Below, piece after piece: positions 26,214 to 34,026 of a DNA stretch of 46,862 bases (position 1 is the first letter of the stretch; every line of letters begins with the position of its first letter). This DNA comes from Chitinivibrionales bacterium (GTDB lineage: Bacteria > Fibrobacterota > Chitinivibrionia > Chitinivibrionales > WJKA01), in NCBI GenBank assembly GCA_014728215.1, contig WJLZ01000142.1, forward strand, positions 1-46,862, read 5' to 3'. The notes beneath the pieces are model-generated. The model made no database searches. It saw only the letters and a program-made list of their open reading frames with translations, and was not told where the DNA came from. The translations under genes were made by a program, and so were the position numbers.

Positions 26214-26846
26214 ATGAAATTCATCATCCCCATCATAGTCCTTTGCCTGAGTTTACCGGTCTTGTCAAAGGGGCCGAAATTCAGGTACGAAGAACTACGC
26301 AATGCAGAAATATTTATTGCCCAGCCCTGTTATATGAAAGAATACCAAGAGGCAAAGGTGTTTTCCGATATCCTGATTGTCGAGATACTGAAATATGCCT
26401 ATAAGAAAAAGATAACCATGCAGCGACTGGAGAGGGATATTAACGGTGCAATACTCGAAAGGTATCAGACATTTAAAAATAAACCGGTTATTGAGCTACT
26501 CCCCGACAGTATCGTCTCAGACAAGCCTGCGTATCTTATGGTGATATATGATATCAGTTATCTTGACCAGGATGACAGAGAGATAAAATGGTATGAGAAA
26601 ATCAAAGTCGCTAATGTACCGGTTGGTGCATCAGGAGGAACTTTCCCTCTCATCCTGCCCCGGGATCAGTTAGCAAAAGTTAATCAGTTCAGCAAAATCA
26701 AGTGCACTATTGCGCTGATTAACCTGAAAACCGGGGAAACGGTGTTTGTTGAAAAAAATACAGATGAAAGAAGTCCGGTTTTTTATGATTCTATTGATGA
26801 AGTAAAAGATTTGTCGAAGGGTGTTGTGCATTTGTTGTTGAAATGA
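26214..26846 (+). CDS. Exported protein of unknown function
   Basis: The 210-residue product has a signal peptide (core IIPIIVLCLSLPVL, cleavage about residue 18) and a soluble alpha/beta domain with FIAQPCYMKEYQEAKVF, a strand YLMVIYDISYLDQDD and a late strand CTIALINLKTGETVFVEKN, resembling DUF4136/CsgG-like envelope lipoproteins without the lipobox. GAAGGAG precedes the ATG. It has its own promoter and operator-like repeat and converges on the next gene at a terminator. Confidence 0.65.
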   Translation: MKFIIPIIVLCLSLPVLSKGPKFRYEELRNAEIFIAQPCYMKEYQEAKVFSDILIVEILKYAYKKKITMQRLERDINGAILERYQTFKNKPVIELLPDSIVSDKPAYLMVIYDISYLDQDDREIKWYEKIKVANVPVGASGGTFPLILPRDQLAKVNQFSKIKCTIALINLKTGETVFVEKNTDERSPVFYDSIDEVKDLSKGVVHLLLK

Positions 26847-26863
26847 ATCCGGCAGTTCTCGAT

Positions 26864-26893
26864 AAAAAAAAGGCCGCTTATTATCAAGCGGCC
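26864..26893 (-). terminator. Strong terminator between convergent genes
   Basis: GGCCGCTT ATTATC AAGCGGCC is a perfect 8-bp stem; on the minus strand it is followed by eight T (A run at 26864-26871). It ends the minus-strand unit that starts near 29.0 or 30.0 kb, and probably also stops the plus-strand gene. Confidence 0.85.
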
Positions 26894-26926
26894 TCAGTTT
26901 ATCAAATCTTGTCAATCAAAAATGAC

Positions 26927-27472
26927 TTATTTTTTCTTCCTGCGTATTCCAAGTCTGATTCCGATAGGAATAAGAAAGGCAAGTCCTGCGCCGGTGCCAC
27001 AGCCGCTATCATCGTCATCATCCGATGGTGTTGGAGTCGGATCGGTTGTTGGATCTGAAGATCCTTCACCGAAAACTTTTACCGTGCATGAACCGATCGG
27101 ACGGCGTGAGAACTTCTGTTCACCACCAACCCACATCTCGATATCCAGATTGAGTTCGATATCGGTTTGGGTAACGAAGGTTGAATCGAAGATAACCGAT
27201 GTTGTATCGGCACCGGTTGCAACGGTAGTGATAATCTTTTCGAACGTACCGTCGGGACCGAAGTCGTATTTTGTTTTCACTGTATCTCCTGCCGGTACTC
27301 CATAAAACTGGACTTCCCAGGTAACGTTATAGGGTGAGGAATCGGCCCAGAAACATCCGGCGTTACCATCGAGCTTCTCGCCCTGCATAAGGATTTCGGG
27401 GATCTGCTGTGCAGAAGTAATAGTGCAGCCAATCAGGATTATCCCTGAAATCAGACGACCAAGCATTTTCAT
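26927..27472 (-). CDS. Exported protein with Cys-Gly C-terminal anchor signal
   Basis: A signal peptide (core LISGIILIGCTIT, cleavage after TSA) leads to a ~110-residue beta domain (VTWEVQFYGVP ... SVIFDSTFVTQTDIELNLDI). A Thr/Pro/Asp linker (DPTTDPTPTPSDDDDDSG) follows, and then a tripartite tail: CGTG, a hydrophobic helix AGLAFLIPIGI and a basic end RLGIRRKKK. This tail resembles MYXO-CTERM/Synerg-CTERM/GlyGly-CTERM sorting signals handled by a rhomboid-type protease. Three close ATGs occur; 27472 has the best spacing to GGAGG. The gene follows the outer-membrane protein gene by about 35 bases. Confidence 0.72.
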   Translation of the reverse strand: MKMLGRLISGIILIGCTITSAQQIPEILMQGEKLDGNAGCFWADSSPYNVTWEVQFYGVPAGDTVKTKYDFGPDGTFEKIITTVATGADTTSVIFDSTFVTQTDIELNLDIEMWVGGEQKFSRRPIGSCTVKVFGEGSSDPTTDPTPTPSDDDDDSGCGTGAGLAFLIPIGIRLGIRRKKK

Positions 27473-27507
27473 CATAAACCTCCTTGAAAAACGGTAAAGT
27501 AGTATGG

Positions 27508-29019
27508 TCAAACCTTAATTTCTAATCTCATTGCAAAATACCAGGGACCTTTGAAAATATAGTTTGGTGTAAGCTTTTTTATGCCCCGGGTGACTGGAAT
27601 GAATTCAGGACGGGCATCGGTAGTATAGGGACGGATATGATCGTTTGCGATCTGACCGAAGAGTGAGAAGTGATTGCCAAAATGCTTTGATGCATAGACC
27701 GACCATTTCCAGTCATCGCTTTCATACTGCTCGGCAAAGGTTTTGTATTGCGGGTCGGTTCCGAGTTTTGAGTAATAACTTTCGGAGTTAAGGCTGTCGG
27801 GATGACCACCTCGCATATCCCAGACCGGGAGCTGCTCCTGATAAACCTGATAATAGGATTCTTCATACCGAAGAGGATAATATTCCGCTTCAAAGGCGAG
27901 GACATCAAGAACTTTTAACGTCGGCAGGTTGATTCCGAACATCAGTGGAATTCTCTGAAGAATCTTATCATAAAACAGGGGGTAATCTTTGATACCCAGA
28001 ACCGAAGCTTCAGCATACACCTTAAGATCTTCTTCCCCAAAACCATCCCAGGTGATAAAATATTTCGGGTCAAGGGTAATCCTGGCCATCGTTTTTATGC
28101 CCTTGAATGTATAATTTTCGATCCCCTGGGACATGCTGTCAACATACCGAGCGCTATCCTCGCCGGTAACTCCAAGTGGTGCAACCGGATAGTTTTCATC
28201 AACCCACATATCATCTTTATATCTGCTGCTTTTGTTTTCCGGAGTTGTTTTTTCTCCATCTGCCGGTAAGATATGATTGAGGGTAGCTCCCAAGCCCACA
28301 TCAACGAAAGGAATAGGCTGATAAGCGCCGATATAACTGAGTGATAAGTCGTACATGGGAGGAAAATCACGCTCCATATGAAGAAGGACACTCTGCTGAA
28401 GGGTGCTGTCGAGAAGGTGACTGGTAAGCTGGACACCCTGGGCAAAATAACGGGGCCCGATAAGGGCTTCATTATGCCGGTCGGAAAAGAAATCGCCACC
28501 GATCATATCCCATCCACCGGTTTGAACAATACCTGGATAGCAATTACTTCTCAGGAGATATTCACCAAGATTTTTCGCTTCTTTATTGTACTTAACCGAA
28601 AAGGAGCCGAACTGGAGTGAAAAAGGAGCCATTTCGGGGCCGAAAGTATAAATACCGGTGGCCGTAGGAATAAAGGCACGAAATTTTGTGTACAGCGTTT
28701 GCGGCATACCATCAAGTTCGGGAAAGGAATACCAGAATTGACCGCCTACACCAATTTTTAATTTCAGGTGATCGCCGATCATGACCTCCTGCAATACCAT
28801 TGCCGAGGTCCGCTGGATCCACTGGCCGTTGGCATTTTCCTCGATATAAAGCTCGTCTTCACCTCTGATAATCCGTCCACCTTCAATGCTCGTTTTGATA
28901 ACTAAAGGCTTTCGGGTTACCTCTGGTTCTTCTTTTTTATCGGTTTCCGCTCCGACGATAGCAACCATGGAAATCATCGTGAGGAAACAGATAATTCGAA
29001 TCGCAGCACTTCTGTTCAT
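27508..29019 (-). CDS. Outer-membrane beta-barrel-like protein
   Basis: The 503-residue product has a signal peptide (core IICFLTMISMVAIVG, cleavage after VGA). Many amphipathic strands with aromatic girdle residues follow, for example LKLKIGVGGQFWYSF, APFSLQFGSFSVKYN and the last strand GPWYFAMRLEIKV, which ends in a hydrophobic residue close to the C-terminus as in outer-membrane barrels. I recognise no specific family. The ATG at 29019 is preceded by AAGGAG. It is followed 35 bases on by the Cys-Gly-anchored protein and preceded 66 bases by the ThuA gene, so a joint envelope unit is likely. Confidence 0.65.
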   Translation of the reverse strand: MNRSAAIRIICFLTMISMVAIVGAETDKKEEPEVTRKPLVIKTSIEGGRIIRGEDELYIEENANGQWIQRTSAMVLQEVMIGDHLKLKIGVGGQFWYSFPELDGMPQTLYTKFRAFIPTATGIYTFGPEMAPFSLQFGSFSVKYNKEAKNLGEYLLRSNCYPGIVQTGGWDMIGGDFFSDRHNEALIGPRYFAQGVQLTSHLLDSTLQQSVLLHMERDFPPMYDLSLSYIGAYQPIPFVDVGLGATLNHILPADGEKTTPENKSSRYKDDMWVDENYPVAPLGVTGEDSARYVDSMSQGIENYTFKGIKTMARITLDPKYFITWDGFGEEDLKVYAEASVLGIKDYPLFYDKILQRIPLMFGINLPTLKVLDVLAFEAEYYPLRYEESYYQVYQEQLPVWDMRGGHPDSLNSESYYSKLGTDPQYKTFAEQYESDDWKWSVYASKHFGNHFSLFGQIANDHIRPYTTDARPEFIPVTRGIKKLTPNYIFKGPWYFAMRLEIKV

Positions 29020-29085
29020 CAATAGCTCCTTATGAAAAACAAATAAATAAGAAAATCATGACTATAAGTGATCAAATGGTACATA

Positions 29086-29982
29086 TTAGAAGTTGGTAGA
29101 GTTTTCCCAGGCTGTATCCTGCGCTGCCCAGAACAGAGCGTTGGTCACCATCTGTTCCATGTTACTACCCTGTTTAAAAGAGGTCAAAAGATGGCCGATG
29201 GTAATATAAAAACTCCGTCCGCCGTCATAATCTTCCTGGCACCATGCAGTAGGATGAAAATCGCCTTCTTCACCGCCCTGAAAAGTGTTTTCATCGATAG
29301 TGAGCAGTGTTGTCACCTTAGAATTATTTTGCGGTTTGTCCATAACTTCATTTTCAACATAGTTATACCATTCATCTTTTATGTTGAAATTGGCATCGAC
29401 ATTTCTGAGCAGCACGTGGTCTGACAGTGCCGGATTAATATTTACATCGGCATAAACCATTGCGGTATGGTTTTTCATAACACCGCCAACGAGTTTGGCA
29501 AACCATTCCCATAACTGATAGTTGGCTGCCGTACCGTGCCAGCCGATATGCCCACCGCCGTTGCTGATATAGCTTTTGTATGCTTCCTTTTCGTCGGGAC
29601 TGAGGACTTCTTTGGTGTTGTTGTTCCAGACAACAACATTATAACGGGGAAGGTTCCGGTTGGTGAAATAACCCGCCGAATTATTGCTAACTTCTACTTC
29701 AAAACCGTATTTCTGACCTATACGTTTAACCATTTCGGCGCCTTCTTCGGTCGACATGTGTTTAAACCCACCCATTTCCGTAAAAACCAGCACCCGTTCC
29801 AGCTTGTTTTTTGTGGCCGGCGTCGGCATCAGTACTTCCATCTCTTCTTCGGAATACTTGTAGTAATTATCCGACGGTTCCAGACTGAAGTCGCACGTGG
29901 CAATAAGCACAACAGAAACAGTGAATGCTATATAATACAGCATATTCCACTTAAATTTCTTTGAACCTTTCTTTTTGATCAT
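29086..29982 (-). CDS. ThuA-domain lipoprotein
   Basis: The 298-residue protein carries a lipoprotein signal (core YIAFTVSVVLIATC; Cys is the acylation site) and then a ThuA (trehalose utilisation, class I glutamine-amidotransferase-like) domain: RVLVFTEMGGFKHMST, YNVVVWNNNTKEVLSPDE, GGGHIGWHGTAANYQLWEWF, and HPTAWCQEDYDGGRSFYITI. ThuA-like proteins are linked to 3-keto-glycoside and related sugar metabolism. Being surface- or periplasm-anchored and next to a Tat aldo/keto reductase suggests sugar processing outside the cytoplasm; this is inference. Confidence 0.88.
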   Translation of the reverse strand: MIKKKGSKKFKWNMLYYIAFTVSVVLIATCDFSLEPSDNYYKYSEEEMEVLMPTPATKNKLERVLVFTEMGGFKHMSTEEGAEMVKRIGQKYGFEVEVSNNSAGYFTNRNLPRYNVVVWNNNTKEVLSPDEKEAYKSYISNGGGHIGWHGTAANYQLWEWFAKLVGGVMKNHTAMVYADVNINPALSDHVLLRNVDANFNIKDEWYNYVENEVMDKPQNNSKVTTLLTIDENTFQGGEEGDFHPTAWCQEDYDGGRSFYITIGHLLTSFKQGSNMEQMVTNALFWAAQDTAWENSTNF

Positions 29983-30171
29983 AATTCTACCACCCTGTAC
30001 TTAAAAATGAGAAAAAAAGGACCTTCACATATTCGAAAATCAAAAACAATATCGAAAATTTTATAACCCGATAATTATGTGTGTTTATAAACGAAAGTAT
30101 AGCCGAATCGATATATTTTTTACAAAGAGGCACTCACTGTTGCCCGCAGAGACTGCCCCCTTAAGAATCTT

Positions 30172-31251
30172 TTATACTACAGCGCCGTCATGGTAATCTC
30201 TCCGGGTCCAGACAAGTTCACCCGGAACAGTTAAATGAGCCAGCCGTTTCTCGAAGTTTTTCATCGCTGTACTGCTCATTCGTTTAGATAAAGAATTTTT
30301 AACCAGATCGGCGTTTCCTTTTACTTCGGCTGGAGTCGTATGCCCGATCAATGCGGAGGAGACCCCTTTGGAGTGTGCATAGTTGAAAAGCTCTTCGGCT
30401 GTAATGGGATTTCCATTGGTATCGGCCTCTCCAACCAGGCCTTTCATGACTTTCATACCGAAAACCGCGACATTATGCTGCTTTGCCACGGGAAGAGTCA
30501 CTGAAGCAAACTCGATGTATTTTGCATTGCCGTCACCAAGACTTCCGCCCGTGGGTGTCATGGGAATGATGACAAAATCGGGTTTTGGATCGAGCCCTTC
30601 AATCGCCTCTTTCATTTTGGTGGCGCTTTCCATGCCTGACAGACCGATATATCGGACTTTTCCGCTACTTTTGAGACTGACCAGTTTCTGCCAGATAGTC
30701 GACTGCATAAAAGAAATGTCGTCGGAGCCCACAATATTCCATGCCGAATAAAAATCGACATAGGTTGTTTGAAGCCTGGTTAAGCTCTGGTCAAGTTGTG
30801 TGTCGATTGCATCGAGAACCGCCTGTTGTTCCGCTGCGGTCTGATTTGCATTGGGGCGATTGGTTGTTTTTGTCGATATGAGAACTTTATCACGATGTTT
30901 AGAAAGAACCTTTCCGTAGCGTTCTTCTGATATATTAAAGGGAATATACGCATCCCCGTCTTTGCGAGTCAGGTGATAATTGGGACCGGTATCATAGAGA
31001 TTGATTCCGGAGTTTACGCATTCTTCCAGAACACTCTGTGCTTCGGCGTCGGAAAGCCCAAAGAAAACCGCACCGCCTCCCATACCTATCACGGATATTT
31101 CCTCTGTACCCGATCCGATAGCAACACTCTGTTTCGGAACCGTGGCTTTTTCTTCAGGATTGGTTGAACACGATGTAATAACCGGCAACGCCGATAAAGC
31201 AGCCGTATTCTTAATGAATTCCCGTCGTGAAAAATTATTTGTTGATTTCAT
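30172..31251 (-). CDS. Tat-exported aldo/keto reductase lacking the catalytic His
   Basis: The 359-residue protein starts with a twin-arginine signal (SRREFIK) and a lipobox-like end (PVITSC), so it is exported folded and perhaps lipidated. The barrel has GSGTEEISVIGMGGGAVFFG, the Asp and Tyr of DTGPNYH and the Lys of LISTKTT. At the catalytic His place (usually D-x-Y-x-x-H) it reads DFYSAW, so His is Trp. The NADP-binding C-terminal region (SSALIGHTTPAEVKGN) is kept. ATG 31251 follows AAGGAG. It is 19 bases after the DUF2271-like gene. Confidence 0.88.
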   Translation of the reverse strand: MKSTNNFSRREFIKNTAALSALPVITSCSTNPEEKATVPKQSVAIGSGTEEISVIGMGGGAVFFGLSDAEAQSVLEECVNSGINLYDTGPNYHLTRKDGDAYIPFNISEERYGKVLSKHRDKVLISTKTTNRPNANQTAAEQQAVLDAIDTQLDQSLTRLQTTYVDFYSAWNIVGSDDISFMQSTIWQKLVSLKSSGKVRYIGLSGMESATKMKEAIEGLDPKPDFVIIPMTPTGGSLGDGNAKYIEFASVTLPVAKQHNVAVFGMKVMKGLVGEADTNGNPITAEELFNYAHSKGVSSALIGHTTPAEVKGNADLVKNSLSKRMSSTAMKNFEKRLAHLTVPGELVWTRRDYHDGAVV

Positions 31252-31270
31252 AATGACGGCTCCTTTCAAA

Positions 31271-31825
31271 TCAATTTGCAGTATAGGTTGCGCTTACATT
31301 GGATAAAGCATCACTAAATCCTGTATGGTCCTGGATAAGAGTGGCGCTGCTTTGAGACTGATCGCTGCCTATTTCAATTTCGCCGGCGGCGATAAAATTG
31401 GTGCCGACAGAATCCATGAGCATGATTTCAACCATGTAGAGGTAGGTCCCGGGTGAAAAGTCGGTAGGGATTTCTATGGTAGTTGTCTGGCTTCCAGCGG
31501 TAGGAGTTGCGGCTGCAACTGCGTTGGGGTCGCCGGAATAGCTTGTCTGCCAACGCGAATTAATAACATCGCTATATTCTAAGGCTCCTCCTGTCCTTAT
31601 CCAATCTGAAACAAATACTGTTTTGACAAAGGTGCTGTCGGTTGTTTCGAGCCAGACTGCATCTGATCTGCCCGATTTTGCAATATTCGAGGAATAGGAG
31701 ATTTGCAGGGTTCCCATCTTTTCCTCAACCGGATCCACTGTAGTATCTCCACCATCATCACAATTTGAAGCTAAAAGAAAAGCCATCGCTGCGGTAAGTG
31801 AAAAAACGGTAAGTAGTCGTTTCAT
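31271..31825 (-). CDS. DUF2271-like lipoprotein
   Basis: The 184-residue product has a signal with LLASNC (lipid-modified Cys at about residue 22), then an Asp/Val-rich linker and a beta domain whose core VWLETTDSTFVKTVFVSDWI matches DUF2271 (flavin-associated periplasmic protein pattern W-x-E-[DT]-x-x-x-x-F-V-K-T). Later strands include YLYMVEIMLMDSVG. Members often accompany PepSY or FMN-transferase (ApbE) genes; none is visible here. It starts the reductase unit. Confidence 0.7.
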   Translation of the reverse strand: MKRLLTVFSLTAAMAFLLASNCDDGGDTTVDPVEEKMGTLQISYSSNIAKSGRSDAVWLETTDSTFVKTVFVSDWIRTGGALEYSDVINSRWQTSYSGDPNAVAAATPTAGSQTTTIEIPTDFSPGTYLYMVEIMLMDSVGTNFIAAGEIEIGSDQSQSSATLIQDHTGFSDALSNVSATYTAN

Positions 31826-32284
31826 TGGGGGGCCCTTTCCTGCTAATAATAATTAGTGTTTATTGTTTTTCTTTATTTTTTTTTAAAATTTTTGCGCAGC
31901 TCCCCGAAAAATTCGCATATCGGAGCCGATTATTTCAAAAATATTAAAATATATCTAAGTATAAGAAATTATCTACTTTTAGTGGAATAATAAAAGCTCA
32001 TTATTTTAAAAAAAAATGGTTTAACTCATTAGTTTTTATGTTACTTTATATCATAAAGTCGTACCGATGCTTTATATCTGTTTCGCTTATGTATCATAAG
32101 GTTTATTCAACGATATTTTGAGCACCTCCAAAACGTTGTTTCAACTATACTGTAAATATGGTTGTCCTGCAGAGTCTTCGAAAACTATTTTGATTTTCTG
32201 GTATTAACCTGAATTAACTTTGGTTTCATTCCAGATAACCCATTTACCTGAGAATTCCATTTATTATAAATATGAGGAGGTATT
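31826..32284. other. 459-base AT-rich divergent intergenic region
   Basis: This gap separates the minus-strand reductase unit from the transporter. It contains two copies of CTTTATATC (32044-32052 and 32070-32078), the first inside the inverted repeat CTTTAT ATC ATAAAG, and a GAGGAGG ribosome site just before 32285. I see no gene and no manganese or other metal riboswitch pattern. Confidence 0.45.
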
Positions 32285-33697
32285 ATGAGTGAAAAGCAAG
32301 GTCACTCGGTTAAAGGTTTGCCCATGTTTGCGGAGGCGAGTCCGGAAGCATTGGCAAAGGACAAGGCGCAACTGGCCGAGCTTGAAAAGCTCCCCACTTT
32401 AGAAAAATGGAAAGGATACTGGGCCAGGACCGGTCCTGGCTGGTTTCAGAGCGCGATGACGCTTGGCGGCGGGACCGCGTTTGCTTCTCTCTTTGCCGGC
32501 GCCTTTTTAGGATATAAACTCCTCTGGCTTCAGCCGGTCTCCATGTTTTTAGGTATTATCATGCTGTCGGCGATGTCTCATCAGTCTTTATCTGTTGGCG
32601 AAAAGCCATTTTCCGCGATCAGTCGACACATTCATCCGAGCATTGCATGGGCCTGGGCCCTTGGAGCGCTTATTGCCAACATAATATGGCATTTCCCTCA
32701 ATATGCGCTCTGCTCGGCAATGATTGCAGATATCATTTCTGCTATTACCCGATGGGACCCCGGCGCTACCGCTCATGGTATCCTTTTACTGGTTATCGGA
32801 ATTTGTATTCTCTTCGTTGCCACTTGGATATCATGGAATTATGCCAAAGGAAAAAAAGGTATAAAGCTCGTTGAGCGAATTATTAAATGGAATATCTGGA
32901 TAATAATATTCTGTTTTGCCGCCGTGGTTATTCGTCAGAGTTTTGCCGGTGAGGTCGCATGGGGCAAGGTATTTCTCGGATTTATTCCCTTTTCCTATAT
33001 ACCCAGAGAGCATGTGGGTGTTTCGATTATGATCGCCGGTTTCTCGGCCGCAGTCGGTATCAATATGACTTTTCTGTTCGGTTATTCTTACCTTGCCAAA
33101 GGGTGGGGAAAAGAGCACCGGGGAATAGCGAAGTTTGACCTGGTGACCGGTATGTGGATACCCTATACTCTTGCTACGGGGCTCATGATTATCGCCGCGG
33201 CATGTACTATCCACGGAAGCGCTGAATTTGACGGTACCAAAATATCACCAATTCAGGCTGCATCGATGCTCCAGGGGGCGGGAATCCCGCTCTTCTTATC
33301 CCGGGTGATTTTCGGCCTTGGAATCGCCGGAATGACATTCAATGCAATCAATATGCAAATGCTGACTTCCGGATTCGCTGCATGTGAAATGTTTAATGTC
33401 GAACCCGGTGGTTGGAAATACAAACTTGCCTGTATGATCCCTGCTCCCGGCTTTCTGGGTGTGGTGCTCTGGAAATATATGGGATCATGGATCGCCATTC
33501 CAACCTCGGCAATATGCGGCCTTATGCTTCCTATTGCGTATATCTCATTTTTCCTGCTCAATAACAAAAAAGAGTATCTTGGAAAGGATATGCCTAAAGG
33601 AGGGCTCCGATTCTGGTGGAATCTCGGCATGCTTACCGCAATTGGTATTTCAATCGTTTCGGTCGTCTATTATTTGTATAATATATTCGGCAAGTAA
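32285..33697 (+). CDS. Divergent NRAMP-superfamily transporter
   Basis: The 470-residue membrane protein has 10-12 helices. Its first helix region, GPGWFQSAMTLGGGTAFASL followed by FAGAFLGYKLLW, is the NRAMP first-helix pattern, but the metal-binding DPGN is replaced by GGGT. The helix 6 counterpart (GFSAAVGINMTFLFGYSYLA) lacks the MPH motif. So it has the NRAMP fold without the known manganese/iron ligands, and substrate prediction is open (Mg, other cation, or non-metal). The ATG is preceded by GAGGAGG. It is a single-gene unit followed by a terminator-like hairpin. Confidence 0.82.
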   Translation: MSEKQGHSVKGLPMFAEASPEALAKDKAQLAELEKLPTLEKWKGYWARTGPGWFQSAMTLGGGTAFASLFAGAFLGYKLLWLQPVSMFLGIIMLSAMSHQSLSVGEKPFSAISRHIHPSIAWAWALGALIANIIWHFPQYALCSAMIADIISAITRWDPGATAHGILLLVIGICILFVATWISWNYAKGKKGIKLVERIIKWNIWIIIFCFAAVVIRQSFAGEVAWGKVFLGFIPFSYIPREHVGVSIMIAGFSAAVGINMTFLFGYSYLAKGWGKEHRGIAKFDLVTGMWIPYTLATGLMIIAAACTIHGSAEFDGTKISPIQAASMLQGAGIPLFLSRVIFGLGIAGMTFNAINMQMLTSGFAACEMFNVEPGGWKYKLACMIPAPGFLGVVLWKYMGSWIAIPTSAICGLMLPIAYISFFLLNNKKEYLGKDMPKGGLRFWWNLGMLTAIGISIVSVVYYLYNIFGK

Positions 33698-33726
33698 AAG
33701 GTATCGAATCAAAAGGAAATATGAGA

Positions 33727-33770
33727 AAGAGATTTCCGTCTCTTCCGAAAGGCAGGGGCGGATTTTTTTT
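33727..33770 (+). terminator. Candidate terminator after the transporter gene, in a 329-base gap
   Basis: AAGAGA tttccg TCTCTT (33727-33744) is a perfect 6-bp hairpin; further on, TCCG and CGGA pair just before eight T (33763-33770). The remainder of the gap 33698-34026 is AT-rich, with a ribosome site AAAGGAG before 34027 and no gene I would support. Confidence 0.4.
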
Positions 33771-34026
33771 GTAAAATTTAAAGTGTTGTTTTGCTTTTTG
33801 ATATGACGGTATTTCAACCGTGCCGCCGCGCCGTATTCATTGGCGGACCTGTCTCCGGCGTGTTGAGCGGTATGGTATCTATGTTATTATGTTGAATGAT
33901 TTTAAAATTTAATTTCACGGCTATTATGTATTTCATTATATATTTTTGTAATGAAATATTAGAATTTTTCGGGAATTTTGTTTATATTGCAAGAAATAAT
34001 CAGATTTTCAAAGAAAGGAGCGTGCA

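Noticed and set aside
32100-32284. Possible manganese riboswitch or other metal leader before the NRAMP-type gene
   Set aside because: The conserved core sequences of the yybP-ykoY class are not visible, and the region is simply AT-rich.
33803-33895. ATG-initiated 30-codon frame in the gap after the transporter
   Set aside because: No ribosome site and no conserved features; likely chance in a GC-richer patch.
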